From PGYR01 sp041595255 (GTDB lineage Bacteria; Bacteroidota; Ignavibacteria; Kapaibacteriales; UBA2268): a stretch of 38,990 bases of DNA. The stretch covers positions 1 through 38,990 of the forward strand of contig JBFHKR010000009.1 in the NCBI GenBank assembly GCA_041595255.1, in the 5' to 3' direction. The translations under genes were made by a program, and so were the position numbers. Below are positions 18,976 through 27,951 of the stretch, piece by piece (position 1 is the first letter of the stretch; each line of letters starts with the position of its first letter). The notes beneath the pieces were generated by a model, which was not told where the DNA came from, ran no database searches, and was given only the letters and a program-made list of their open reading frames with translations.

Positions 18976-19014
18976 AAATATTAAAGTAATTATCAAATAC
19001 CAAAGGAATACTAA

Positions 19015-22000
19015 ATGAAAAGACTATTATTTTCCATTTTTTTATTAACATTTGTAAATTTTCATGTCATTTTAATTTCAGCCGAAAAAGAAAAAGCTGA
19101 AGATATAAACAACTCTTCTACATATTCAGGTTTGAAATTTAGATCAATAGGCCCTGCTATAGCATCAGGAAGAATAATTGATTTAGCTATTAATCCAAAC
19201 AATTATGATGAATTTTATGTTGCAGTTGCTTCTGGGGGTGTTTGGAAAACAACAAATCATGGTACTACATTTACTCCAATATTTGATAATGAAAATTCTT
19301 ATTCAATTGGTTGTATTTCTATAGACCCTAATAATTCGAATGTAATTTGGGTAGGTTCAGGTGAGAAAAATTCTCAAAGAAGTGTTTCGTATGGTGATGG
19401 AGTTTATAAATCTGAAGACGGTGGTAAATCATGGAAGAATGTAGGTTTAAAAAGCTCAGAACACATAGGTAAAATAATAATAGACCCTAACAACTCTGAT
19501 ATTGTATGGGTTGCAGCTCAAGGACCTCTTTGGAGAGCTGGTGGAGATAGAGGGCTCTATAAAACAACAGATGGAGGAAAAACTTGGGAAAAATCATTAG
19601 AAATATCTGAAAACACTGGTGTGTCTGATATAATTATGGACCCTAGAGATTCTAAAGTACTATATGCTTCAGCTTATCAAAGAAGAAGACATGTATGGAC
19701 ATTAATAAATGGTGGTCCAGAGGGTGCCATTTATAAGACTGTGGATGGAGGTAAAAACTGGAATAAATTGACAAAAGGTTTACCGTCAGGTGATATTGGT
19801 AGAATTGGTTTAGCTATATCTAACGTTGAACCAGATTTTATATATGCAATAATAGAAGCAAGTGAAAATAATGGTGGATTTTTCAAATCCACTGACAGAG
19901 GTGCTTCATGGTCAAAACAAAGTGATCATGTTTCAGGAAGTCCACAGTATTATCAAGTTATTGTCACTCATCCACTTAATAAGAATATAGTTTATTCGCT
20001 CAGTACATATACTCAAGTAACACTTGATGGTGGAAAGACGTTTAATACTCTACCTCTGAGTGAAAAACATGTAGATGACCATGCAATATGGATAAACCCC
20101 AAAAATCCTGATAATATATTAATTGGTTGTGATGGTGGTTTATACGAAACATATGATGGGGCTGATAGCTGGAGATTTTTTGAAAACTTGCCGATTACTC
20201 AATTCTATAGAGTAACGGTTGATAATGATTATCCATTTTACAATGTATATGGTGGAACTCAAGATAATAACACACTTGGTGGTCCTTCAAGAACAATATC
20301 AGACAATGGAATTAAAAATGAAGATTGGATTTTTACAATCGGTGGAGATGGGTTTAAGACAGTGGTTGACCCCAAAGATCCTAATATTGTTTACTCTCAA
20401 CCACAGTATGGCTTCTTAGTAAGATACGATAAAAAGAGTGGTGAATTCACTGGTATTCAACCTCAACCAGAAAAAGACGAGATATTAAAATGGAATTGGA
20501 ATTCACCTGTAATTATAAGTCCTCATGATCATAAGACCCTCTATTTCGCTGCTAACAAGCTATTCAAATCTACTAACAGAGGTGATTCTTGGTCTAAAAT
20601 AAGTGATGATTTAACGAGAAAAATAGATAGAAATGAACTCAAAGTAATGGGTAAAGTTTGGCCACCTGAAGCTGTAGCTAAGAATCAATCAACTTCAGTA
20701 TATGGCAATATAGTTTCATTAGATGAATCACCATTAGAAAAAGGATTAATTTATGTGGGTACGGATGATGGTTTAATCCAAGTATCAAAAGATGATGGAA
20801 AAAGTTGGAATAAAATATCTTCATTTACTTCTATACCAGAAACAACTTACGTATCTGATATAACTGCATCACTACATAACGAAAATGTAGTTTACGCCAC
20901 TTTTGATAATAGAAAAAATGGTGATTTCAAGCCTTATATTATTATGAGTAAAGATATGGGGAATACTTGGTTAAGTATATCTGGAAATCTACCTGAAAAT
21001 TTGCCCGTTCATTCAATTGTTCAAGATCACTTAGACAAAGATTTATTATTTATAGGTACTGAATTTGGAGTTTACTTTACAAAAGATAATGGTAAGAATT
21101 GGGTAAAATTTTCAAATGGATTACCGACTATTAGTATAAGAGAAATCGACGTTCAAAGAAGAGAAAATGATTTAGCTTTAGCTAGTTTTGGAAGAGGATT
21201 TTATATTTTAGATAATTATGCACCAATTAGGGAAGTCAATCAAGAAGTACTTCAAAAGGAAGCTCACATCTTCAAAATAAAAGATGCGTTAATGTATATA
21301 GAAGACCGTTCAAAAGGCAGAAATAGTCTAGGTAAGACCTATTATAGAGCTGATAACCCTGATTTTGGAGCTACTATTACATACTATTTGAAAGAAAGTC
21401 ATGAAACACTTAAATCTAAAAGATTAAAAGAAGATAAGGATAAAAAAGAGAATTATAAATATCCAACATTTGAACAATTGGAAAAAGAAGATATTGAGAA
21501 ATCACCTTACTTATTGTTTACTTTCAAAGATATGAATGGTAATGTAGTTAGAAGAATAAAAAAATCTATGTCTAAAGGAATAAACCGATTAACTTGGGAT
21601 TTAAGATATGCTGACACTGCACCACTTAGTACGAATAGTATTTCAGAAAAATATTCAGGTATGCCAGTTTTACCAGGTGACTATACTGTTGAATTACATA
21701 AGGTTCATGATGGTGAGATAACTGAATTAGTTACTCCTGTTAAATTTACTACTAAAACACTTGATAACCGTTCACTCCCAGCAAATAACAATAACGATTT
21801 AATTGAGATGCAGAAAAATGCTTTTGAAATTAGAAGAGTCCTTATAGGAGCAGATAAATATCTAGATGAAGCGACTTCACACTTAAATATATTGCAAAAT
21901 ACAATCATTAATTATACTAATTCTGATCTAAATAATTTGAAAGAAATTAAAGATATCGAAAACAATATTTATGAAATCAAAAAAGCTCTAAATGGAAATT

Positions 22001-22254
22001 CGACTTTACAAAAGAGGGCTAGTGCATTTGTACCTGGATTAAACGATAGACTAGGTAATCTTCTTTATAGTTTTTGGTACTCCAGTTCTGCTCCAACTAG
22101 AACTCAATTAGAAACAATAAATCTAATCAAAGATGAATTTAGAATTATTGAATCAGAGATGATAAAAGTTGATAATTCAATTCAAAAGATTACAACTGAT
22201 TTACAAAGTAAAAACTCCCCATGGTTACCAGGTAGAGTTCCAAAGTTAAAATAA
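19015..22254 (+). CDS. Secreted BNR/Asp-box (sortilin/VPS10-like) repeat protein
   Basis: A 1079-residue protein with a Sec signal peptide (about 1-23, MKRLLFSIFLLTFVNFHVIL). At least eight Asp-box turns can be read: KSEDGGKSW, KTTDGGKTW, KTVDGGKNW, KSTDRGASW, KSTNRGDSW, VSKDDGKSW, MSKDMGNTW and FTKDNGKNW, between about residues 77 and 700. These predict one or two ten-bladed-type propellers of the 'WD40/YVTN/BNR-like' or VPS10 class, often annotated as glycosyl hydrolase without proof. After about residue 740 comes a Lys/Glu-rich linker, a FlgD-like beta segment near 835-915 (INRLTWDLRYA, PVLPGDYTVEL), and a helical C-terminus (about 925-1060). No T9SS domain is visible at the end (PWLPGRVPKLK). 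Function and ligand are unknown. It is monocistronic, convergent with the YfcC gene. Confidence 0.87.
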   Translation: MKRLLFSIFLLTFVNFHVILISAEKEKAEDINNSSTYSGLKFRSIGPAIASGRIIDLAINPNNYDEFYVAVASGGVWKTTNHGTTFTPIFDNENSYSIGCISIDPNNSNVIWVGSGEKNSQRSVSYGDGVYKSEDGGKSWKNVGLKSSEHIGKIIIDPNNSDIVWVAAQGPLWRAGGDRGLYKTTDGGKTWEKSLEISENTGVSDIIMDPRDSKVLYASAYQRRRHVWTLINGGPEGAIYKTVDGGKNWNKLTKGLPSGDIGRIGLAISNVEPDFIYAIIEASENNGGFFKSTDRGASWSKQSDHVSGSPQYYQVIVTHPLNKNIVYSLSTYTQVTLDGGKTFNTLPLSEKHVDDHAIWINPKNPDNILIGCDGGLYETYDGADSWRFFENLPITQFYRVTVDNDYPFYNVYGGTQDNNTLGGPSRTISDNGIKNEDWIFTIGGDGFKTVVDPKDPNIVYSQPQYGFLVRYDKKSGEFTGIQPQPEKDEILKWNWNSPVIISPHDHKTLYFAANKLFKSTNRGDSWSKISDDLTRKIDRNELKVMGKVWPPEAVAKNQSTSVYGNIVSLDESPLEKGLIYVGTDDGLIQVSKDDGKSWNKISSFTSIPETTYVSDITASLHNENVVYATFDNRKNGDFKPYIIMSKDMGNTWLSISGNLPENLPVHSIVQDHLDKDLLFIGTEFGVYFTKDNGKNWVKFSNGLPTISIREIDVQRRENDLALASFGRGFYILDNYAPIREVNQEVLQKEAHIFKIKDALMYIEDRSKGRNSLGKTYYRADNPDFGATITYYLKESHETLKSKRLKEDKDKKENYKYPTFEQLEKEDIEKSPYLLFTFKDMNGNVVRRIKKSMSKGINRLTWDLRYADTAPLSTNSISEKYSGMPVLPGDYTVELHKVHDGEITELVTPVKFTTKTLDNRSLPANNNNDLIEMQKNAFEIRRVLIGADKYLDEATSHLNILQNTIINYTNSDLNNLKEIKDIENNIYEIKKALNGNSTLQKRASAFVPGLNDRLGNLLYSFWYSSSAPTRTQLETINLIKDEFRIIESEMIKVDNSIQKITTDLQSKNSPWLPGRVPKLK

Positions 22255-22257
22255 ATT

Positions 22258-22275
22258 GTCTTTAGTTATAAAGAC
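22258..22275. terminator. Short hairpin between convergent BNR and YfcC genes
   Basis: GTCTTTA (22258-22264) pairs with TAAAGAC (22269-22275) around a GTTA loop. On the minus strand an A/T-rich tail with several T residues follows. It overlaps the YfcC stop codon (22266-22268). It is a plausible weak bidirectional terminator. Confidence 0.45.
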
Positions 22276-23669
22276 CATACATCAAATGAAGTAGCTATTG
22301 CAAGCATAATAAATGCAAATAGAAATAAAATTATCATCAGCGGAAGTATCCATTTTAACCAAGTGTTATATGGTACTTTCGCTATTTCTAGAATTCCCAT
22401 CGTAACACCTGAAGTCGGTATAATAAAATTAGTTATACCATCTCCGAATTGATATGCAAGTACAGATGTTTGTCTTGATATACCTAAAACATCTGATAAT
22501 GGAGCTAAAATAGGCATTGTTAAAGCAGCTTGACCAGAACCGGATGGTACTATAAAGTTCAAGGCACTTTGAATTAAAAACATAATCTCTACACTAATTA
22601 CATTGGGCAATCCTTCAGCTACATTAGCAATATTATATAACAATGTGTCAATAATCATCCCATTATCTGCAATTATTAATGCACCTTTTGCCAATCCAAT
22701 AAGTACAGCGGGAACAATCATATCTTTAGCACCATCTATAAATGAATTGATGATTTCATCAGGGTTAAGTCTATATATAATAGCTGAGAATAATCCTAGA
22801 CCTATAAATAGTCCGCTAATTTCGGCAATATACCAACTAAAGACAGTAACCCCATATATTAATATACCTAATGAAATCACTAACCCAATAATTATTATTT
22901 TTCTTTTGGTATTAAAAATCATTTCGTCATAAGATAAACCTTTTAATCTATCACCATAATCTATCTTTCCAATTACTGATTTTTTAGGATCTTTTCTTAC
23001 CTTTTCAGCATATCTATACACAAACACAATTGCAATAACAGTCATTAGAAACCATACTATTAGTCTATAAATCATTCCACTAAAAAGTGGATCAATTCCA
23101 GCAATTCCTTGAGCTATACCAACGGTAAATGGATTCATAAATGCACCAGCAAAACCAACCCCTGCACCTATAAAAGGAATTGCGATACCGACAATGGAAT
23201 CGTAACCAAGAGCTATTGCCAAAGGTATAGTTACCATTAAAAAAACTAAAACCTCTTCAGCCATTCCAAATGTAGCACCACCAATTGAAAAAAGAAGCAT
23301 TAATAATGGAATAACAAAGTGCCTTAGAGCCTCCGTTCTTTTAGTCATCTCTATAACTTTATAAAGCCCAGCATTTATAGCACCTGTTCTATTAATAATA
23401 GAAAATGCACCTCCAACCAGAAAAACAAAAGCAATAATATCTGCAGCTGATACGAAACCTTCGAGAGGAGCTAAAAAAAGTTCAAGTCCCTGATAATTTG
23501 ATTCAACTTCTCTATAAGAATCAGGTATTACTACCGTTTTAGTGATTCCACCAACATTTATAATTTCAGTATCGTATTTACCTGCAGGAATTACCCATGT
23601 AAGTACTACTAACAAAACTAAAACGATTGATACTAACAACAACGAATGAGGAAATTTTCTTGCTTTCAA
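22266..23669 (-). CDS. YfcC-family transporter (C4-dicarboxylate anaerobic carrier-like)
   Basis: A 467-residue polytopic membrane protein with about 12 hydrophobic segments. The N-terminus KFPHSLLLVSIVLVL..LTWVIPAGKYDTE is the hallmark of the YfcC/DcuC-like family. Further family signatures are VFLVGGAFSIINRTGAI, LLFSIGGATFGMAEEVLVFL, PFIGAGVGFAGAFMNPFTVG, NFIVPSGSGQAALTMPI and FGDGITNFIIPTSGV (paired re-entrant-loop regions typical of ion-transporter superfamily carriers). The substrate is not known; relatives are annotated as dicarboxylate or amino-acid carriers. The start is TTG at 23669, overlapping the kinase stop by 4 nt (TTGA): an ATG is absent nearby and this start gives the full conserved N-terminus. 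Coupling to a sensor kinase is notable. Confidence 0.88.
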   Translation of the reverse strand: MKARKFPHSLLLVSIVLVLLVVLTWVIPAGKYDTEIINVGGITKTVVIPDSYREVESNYQGLELFLAPLEGFVSAADIIAFVFLVGGAFSIINRTGAINAGLYKVIEMTKRTEALRHFVIPLLMLLFSIGGATFGMAEEVLVFLMVTIPLAIALGYDSIVGIAIPFIGAGVGFAGAFMNPFTVGIAQGIAGIDPLFSGMIYRLIVWFLMTVIAIVFVYRYAEKVRKDPKKSVIGKIDYGDRLKGLSYDEMIFNTKRKIIIIGLVISLGILIYGVTVFSWYIAEISGLFIGLGLFSAIIYRLNPDEIINSFIDGAKDMIVPAVLIGLAKGALIIADNGMIIDTLLYNIANVAEGLPNVISVEIMFLIQSALNFIVPSGSGQAALTMPILAPLSDVLGISRQTSVLAYQFGDGITNFIIPTSGVTMGILEIAKVPYNTWLKWILPLMIILFLFAFIMLAIATSFDVWSL

Positions 23670-26143
23670 TTGATTAAACCCTTTAATGTTTGTTGTATTT
23701 CTTCTTTACTAACGAACTTAGCATTTTTATTCATAGGTATAGTGAATTTGAATGTTGCTCCTTGACCATAAATACTTTCAACCCAAATATCTCCTCTATT
23801 TATGTTTACAAATTCTTTACAGAGCAATAATCCTAGCCCTGTACCAGATTCTTTCATAGTACCTGGTGTAGAAATCTGTTCCTCAATTTTAAAGAGCTTC
23901 TCTAAAGAATGCTCTGGTATTCCTACACCATTATCTTTTATCTCTATTATTGCATATTCATTAACTGTATAGAAAGATAATTCAATTGTACCATTTTCAT
24001 TACTAAATTTAATAGAATTGGATAATAAATTTCTAACAACTGTTTCAATCATATTTCTATCAGCATAAACTTTATGAGGAGTATTTATATGATTAATAAT
24101 ACTTATGTTTTTGTTTTCAGCTGAACTATAACTTAAATCTACAACATCTTTTATTATCTCACCTACATTTATGTCGTAAGGTTCGTAATGCATTGATTTA
24201 CTTTGCGCCATAGCCCAATGAAGTAAATTCTCAAGTAAGTCATAAGCATGATTTGAAGTCTTATATATACCTTTTAGATGATCTTTCTTTTTCTCATCAT
24301 TTAGATTATCATAATAATTAATCATAAGGTCGGCACTAAAACCAATAGAATGCATTGGGTTCTTTAGATCATGAGCTATAATTGATATAAACTTATCTTT
24401 CGTTGTATTGGAATGCCTTAGTGTAGATTCACTTTTTCGGAGATTTTCGTTCAATTCAAGGAGTCTAGCATTTTGCCCTTCAATTGTAATATTACTCACT
24501 ACTAACACATTTGTTGCTCTTTTTCTGAAATAAAACAGAACCATAAGTACTACTATTACTAACAAAGAGAACAATGAAGTTAAAATAAATGATTGTCTCT
24601 CCAATTCAGCTTTTTCTCTTTGTAGTCTATTTGCTGTCTTTAATGCTTCATTCTCTTGATTTCTTTTTTCCATTTCATATACTGTTTGAAATTCAACTAA
24701 TTTATCAGTCATTTCTAAGTTAATAAGTGAATCTGACATATTTTTGTAATTTTGATATGTATTTAGAGCCGATTCGAACCTATTGAATTTCTTATATAAC
24801 TCATATAATAAATAAATGGAATTTTTTTCATCATTTGAATTTTCTTCTTTTCTTGCAATTTCTATAGCTTTTAATAAATATTTTTCAGCTTCTTCGAATT
24901 TGTTTAATTTGGAATATATTTCAGAGAAAGAAGTAAGTGTATAAAATTCATAATTATCTAAACCAATAGTATTAATAATTTCTTCACTTTTTCTAATTAT
25001 ATCCAAAGCTTTCTCAACAGACCCTAAAGATTTGTAATTCAAAGCCATATTATTATAGATTATTGATTTACCTTTTAGACTAGCTTCATCTTTAGCATTT
25101 CCTATTAAATCTAAAGCTTGTTTATAGTAATCTAAAGATCTATTATAGTTACTTTTCATATAATAGACTAAACCAATTTTTAAATAATACTGTGCAATAA
25201 TTGATTTCTTAGTCTGTTTATCCATATTCTTCTGATTTTCGAATAAACTCAATGCTCTTTGATGATAATCGAGAGCTTTGTCATATTGACCCATCGCTGT
25301 ATAAACTTTAGCTAGTTGATCTAGAAAATCATCATTCAATGGGTTTACATCATACTTTCTTCTTAGTTCTAATTCTTGAAAGAAATAACTTAGTGCTTTT
25401 TCATACTTACCCATTTGAAAGTATGAATTACCAATATAGTTGAGGTAAGAAATTTTCTCTTTCTCCCTATTTAGTAAATTATAAATCTCAATTACTCTTA
25501 AACTATGAAATATAACTTTTTGATATCTATTGAGTTTTAAATTCAAATAAGCAATTCTTTGCGAGAGTAATAATAGTAATTCATAATCATAATCTACATC
25601 TTCAGCAATTTTGAGTGCTTTTTCATAATATACTTGAGAAGTTTGTAAATTTTTATCTTGATATAACTTCCCAAGTTGTAAATAAGTCTTAAATCTAAGA
25701 TCTAAATTCTCATTTTCATCAAGTAATATAAGTGCGTTGAAATAATGAGTTTTTGCACTATCAATCGATTGTTTGGCAACAGAAGGGTTCATCTGAAATA
25801 CATAACCAATTCGAAATTCAGATTTGATAATACCAAGAGTGTCTAGAGATTCTTTCGAAAATTCTAACACTTGATACAAATAACCGATTGCCTTTTTGGT
25901 ATCATATTTGCTGTAGTACTGTGATAAGTCTGTAAGAATATCTATTTTAGTATTCTTAGGGAATTTATTTAAATTTTTTTCATAATAATCTATAGAATCG
26001 GAGGGAATTGAAGAATACAAATCTACATTCCAAGATAATATAAAAAATGAAATCAGCAAAAAATAAATTTTTGTTAATTTTATATGGCTAATATTGTCCA
26101 TGCTGAACATCTGATTATTATTTTTGATTAATCTTTGAATCAT
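23666..26143 (-). CDS. TPR-containing membrane sensor histidine kinase
   Basis: An 825-residue hybrid of extracytoplasmic TPRs and a kinase. A signal-anchor or signal peptide lies at about 24-43 (KIYFLLISFFILSWNV). About ten TPR repeats follow (60-480), for example YFQMGKYEKALSYFFQE and YTAMGQYDKALDYHQRAL. A coiled coil (485-515) precedes a transmembrane helix at about 519-541. The HisKA H-box SIIAHDLKNPMHS puts the phospho-acceptor at H591. The HATPase has N-box RNLLSNSIKFS (about 711), DNGVGIP (about 739) and GTGLGLLLCKEF (about 763). No receiver domain is fused and no regulator is adjacent. The first ATG is at 26143; ATGs at 26110 and 26101 are also possible and would follow the stop of a short upstream ORF (see separate entry). 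It overlaps the YfcC gene by 4 nt. Confidence 0.9.
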   Translation of the reverse strand: MIQRLIKNNNQMFSMDNISHIKLTKIYFLLISFFILSWNVDLYSSIPSDSIDYYEKNLNKFPKNTKIDILTDLSQYYSKYDTKKAIGYLYQVLEFSKESLDTLGIIKSEFRIGYVFQMNPSVAKQSIDSAKTHYFNALILLDENENLDLRFKTYLQLGKLYQDKNLQTSQVYYEKALKIAEDVDYDYELLLLLSQRIAYLNLKLNRYQKVIFHSLRVIEIYNLLNREKEKISYLNYIGNSYFQMGKYEKALSYFFQELELRRKYDVNPLNDDFLDQLAKVYTAMGQYDKALDYHQRALSLFENQKNMDKQTKKSIIAQYYLKIGLVYYMKSNYNRSLDYYKQALDLIGNAKDEASLKGKSIIYNNMALNYKSLGSVEKALDIIRKSEEIINTIGLDNYEFYTLTSFSEIYSKLNKFEEAEKYLLKAIEIARKEENSNDEKNSIYLLYELYKKFNRFESALNTYQNYKNMSDSLINLEMTDKLVEFQTVYEMEKRNQENEALKTANRLQREKAELERQSFILTSLFSLLVIVVLMVLFYFRKRATNVLVVSNITIEGQNARLLELNENLRKSESTLRHSNTTKDKFISIIAHDLKNPMHSIGFSADLMINYYDNLNDEKKKDHLKGIYKTSNHAYDLLENLLHWAMAQSKSMHYEPYDINVGEIIKDVVDLSYSSAENKNISIINHINTPHKVYADRNMIETVVRNLLSNSIKFSNENGTIELSFYTVNEYAIIEIKDNGVGIPEHSLEKLFKIEEQISTPGTMKESGTGLGLLLCKEFVNINRGDIWVESIYGQGATFKFTIPMNKNAKFVSKEEIQQTLKGLIN

Positions 26144-26168
26144 AAATAAATTTTTTTAAATTTTTCAT
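26118..26168 (-). CDS. Short upstream ORF with Shine-Dalgarno overlapping the kinase start (16 codons)
   Basis: On the minus strand, GGGGAAGGTGAT immediately precedes an ATG (26168-26166). The ORF reads MKNLKKFIYDSKINQK and stops at 26120-26118. It is in a different frame from the kinase, covers the first kinase ATG (26143), and stops 7 nt before the kinase ATG at 26110. The AGGTGAT sequence matches the 16S 3'-end complement. This may be a translated leader enabling reinitiation, or it may indicate a frameshift in the A7 run (26151-26157) upstream of the kinase: removing one A would fuse it in frame. No independent protein function is claimed. Confidence 0.4.
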   Translation of the reverse strand: MKNLKKFIYDSKINQK

Positions 26169-26298
26169 ATCACCTTCCCCATTTCTTTAATTTATATAAA
26201 GTTAATAAGTAATTCAATTAATATTTTATTTTTTTGGCACAAATATCGTAGCTATTAAACTAAAGTTAACAAGAAAAATATTAATAATTATAATTTAT

Positions 26299-26304
26299 AG
26301 GTGA
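26299..26304 (+). promoter_or_regulatory. Shine-Dalgarno of the small orphan gene
   Basis: AGGTGA lies 5 nt before the ATG at 26310. This supports the small gene as real and fixes its start. Confidence 0.6.
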
Positions 26305-26309
26305 TTTAA

Positions 26310-26618
26310 ATGGAAATTTTATTAGCAATCGTTTGGTATCTTGCATTACTAATGCCTGGCAACTACTATACTCAAGAGAATATTTATGATATCGCTGTAC
26401 AAAATAGGCCACAAGTGGACTATGTATTACAAAACGATTTCGTAGCAGCCGTTGATTTCTATAATTCTTATTCTCCTGAAGAAGGTGGAGTTTTATTACC
26501 GGCATATTGGGATAAAGAACCAGTTGATCATTCAGATGATTCATTAATGGATCCTTGGGATGATGATATCAGAAGAGATCCAAATGATACAAATAAATTA
26601 ACTCCTTTACCAAAGTAG
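26310..26618 (+). CDS. Small protein with hydrophobic N-terminus and acidic tail, unknown function
   Basis: A 102-residue protein I do not recognise. The first ~17 residues (MEILLAIVWYLALLMPG) are hydrophobic with a Glu at position 2 and no basic residue, so this is either a short membrane anchor or an atypical signal peptide. The middle is polar and aromatic (NYYTQENIYDIAVQ, FVAAVDFYNSYSPEEGG, LLPAYWDKEP). The last 30 residues are strongly acidic (DHSDDSLMDPWDDDIRRDP). It has its own Shine-Dalgarno (26299-26304) and a strong terminator just after the stop, and lies alone between the divergently oriented kinase gene and the convergent crtZ gene. This gene-like packaging argues that it is real although no homologue is recognised. 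Confidence 0.65.
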   Translation: MEILLAIVWYLALLMPGNYYTQENIYDIAVQNRPQVDYVLQNDFVAAVDFYNSYSPEEGGVLLPAYWDKEPVDHSDDSLMDPWDDDIRRDPNDTNKLTPLPK

Positions 26619-26640
26619 ATTTATTTCAAAGAAAAGTTTT

Positions 26641-26668
26641 AAAAAGCTGTCTAAATAGACAGCTTTTT
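26641..26668. terminator. Bidirectional terminator between the small gene and crtZ
   Basis: AAAAAGCTGTCTA (26641-26653) pairs with TAGACAGCTTTTT (26656-26668), with T tails on both strands. It ends the small gene on the plus strand and the crtIBZ operon on the minus strand, touching the crtZ stop codon at 26670. Confidence 0.9.
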
Positions 26669-26669
26669 T

Positions 26670-27113
26670 TTATTTGTAAAATTTGAAATTAACTATCAGC
26701 ATACCAAATGATTCACCATCTTCTTTACCTAGATGTTTATGATGCGAATAGTGAGCTTTTCTTAATATTGAAAGATATCGATTATTGGTCTTTTTAAACC
26801 ATTTTAATCTTTTATGTATGAATACTTCATGTACTAAAAAATAAGCTATTCCATAAATTAATATTCCCAATCCAATAGAAAATAATATGTAGGAAGAGAG
26901 TTCAGCTCCCAACCCAAAGAGAACTATACTAGGAATAGCAAATATTACAAAGAAGGCATCATTTTTTTCAAAAAAACCTGGTTCTTTCTGATGATGATCT
27001 TTGTGTAGAACCCATAAAAACCCATGCATAATATATTTGTGAGTAAACCATGCGACGAATTCCATAAAGAAGAATGTCACAATAACCAGCATTAAAGATA
27101 TTATTATTTCCAT
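26670..27113 (-). CDS. crtZ: Beta-carotene hydroxylase CrtZ (fatty-acid hydroxylase superfamily)
   Basis: A 147-residue di-iron membrane hydroxylase. The four histidine clusters are all visible: HKYIMH, HKDHH, HEVFIHKR and HYSHHKH. The N-terminal helix and a hydrophobic middle (about 58-90) embed it in the membrane. In characterised homologues CrtZ adds 3-hydroxyl groups to beta-ionone rings (beta-carotene to zeaxanthin). It starts 1 nt after the crtB stop and ends the operon at a strong terminator. Length is at the short end of, but within, the CrtZ range. No lycopene cyclase gene accompanies it here. Confidence 0.92.
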   Translation of the reverse strand: MEIIISLMLVIVTFFFMEFVAWFTHKYIMHGFLWVLHKDHHQKEPGFFEKNDAFFVIFAIPSIVLFGLGAELSSYILFSIGLGILIYGIAYFLVHEVFIHKRLKWFKKTNNRYLSILRKAHYSHHKHLGKEDGESFGMLIVNFKFYK

Positions 27114-27114
27114 A

Positions 27115-27951
27115 TTAAAGCCTATTTATTGATATTTTAAATTTTGCTTTAGGGAGTAAAAGCAATTTATGAAAATTAGAAACTCTAACTCTTCTAGACA
27201 TTAGTTTATCAATTTTGGATGATTTTATTTTTTTTAATAGAACCAAATAATACAAATATGCTGTATAAACTCCAAACTTTGAATTCTTAGGTAATTTTGA
27301 TATACCTATTAATGCATGATCAAAATCAGCTTGTATATCTTCTTCAATTGCTTTTTTGGAATTCTCATTCAAGTTATTAATTTGAACATTTGGAAAATAC
27401 GATCTTCCAAGATCATTCATATCATCTTTCAAATCACGAATAAAATTCACTTTTTGAAATGCTGATCCTAAGCTAATAGCATAAGGTAATAATGAGTCGT
27501 ACTGTTCTTTATTACCTTCTACGTAAACTTGTAAACACATTAATCCTACTACTTGAGCAGATCCATATATATATTTTTCGAAATTAGATTTATCATAAAT
27601 TGTTTTATCAAGATCCATTCGCATACTCTCTAAAAAAGCATCAATATGATTTTTATCAAGATTGTATTTATGAACAGTCCTTTGAAAACTATGAAGTATA
27701 GGGTTCATACTAATTTTATATTCAATAGCTTCGTATGTATCTTTTTCAAATTTATTAAGTAAATATTTTTGCTCATGTTCATGAAAAGTATCAACTATCT
27801 CATCAGCGAGTCTTACAAATCCATAAATCGAATAAATATGATCCCTGATTTTTTTATCTAACAACATTATACCTATCGAAAATGAAGTCGAGTATTTTGT
27901 TGTTATTAATTTACTTGCCTTTAGGCAAACTTCCGTATATAAGTCTATCAT
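27115..27951 (-). CDS. crtB: Phytoene synthase
   Basis: A 278-residue squalene/phytoene-synthase family enzyme that condenses two geranylgeranyl diphosphates into phytoene. The first Asp-rich motif is LADEIVDTF (matching D-E-L-V-D) at about 48-56. The second is NFIRDLKDDMNDLGRSYFP at about 169-187. The region between carries MDLDKTIYD and the GSAQVVGLMCLQV helix. It overlaps the crtI stop by 4 nt (ATGA) and precedes crtZ by 1 nt, the usual tight coupling of carotenoid genes. The geranylgeranyl-diphosphate supplier (crtE) is not in the window. Confidence 0.95.
   Translation of the reverse strand: MIDLYTEVCLKASKLITTKYSTSFSIGIMLLDKKIRDHIYSIYGFVRLADEIVDTFHEHEQKYLLNKFEKDTYEAIEYKISMNPILHSFQRTVHKYNLDKNHIDAFLESMRMDLDKTIYDKSNFEKYIYGSAQVVGLMCLQVYVEGNKEQYDSLLPYAISLGSAFQKVNFIRDLKDDMNDLGRSYFPNVQINNLNENSKKAIEEDIQADFDHALIGISKLPKNSKFGVYTAYLYYLVLLKKIKSSKIDKLMSRRVRVSNFHKLLLLPKAKFKISINRL

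Noticed and set aside
26234..26250. TTGGCAC followed after 5 nt by TCGTA, resembling a sigma-54 promoter before the small gene
   Set aside because: The -24 half is good, but the -12 element lacks the invariant GC (reads GT). Without sigma-54 activator context I do not call it.
26281..26544. Minus-strand frame of 87 codons opposite the small orphan gene
   Set aside because: It has no ribosome-binding site or terminator in its direction, whereas the plus-strand gene has both.
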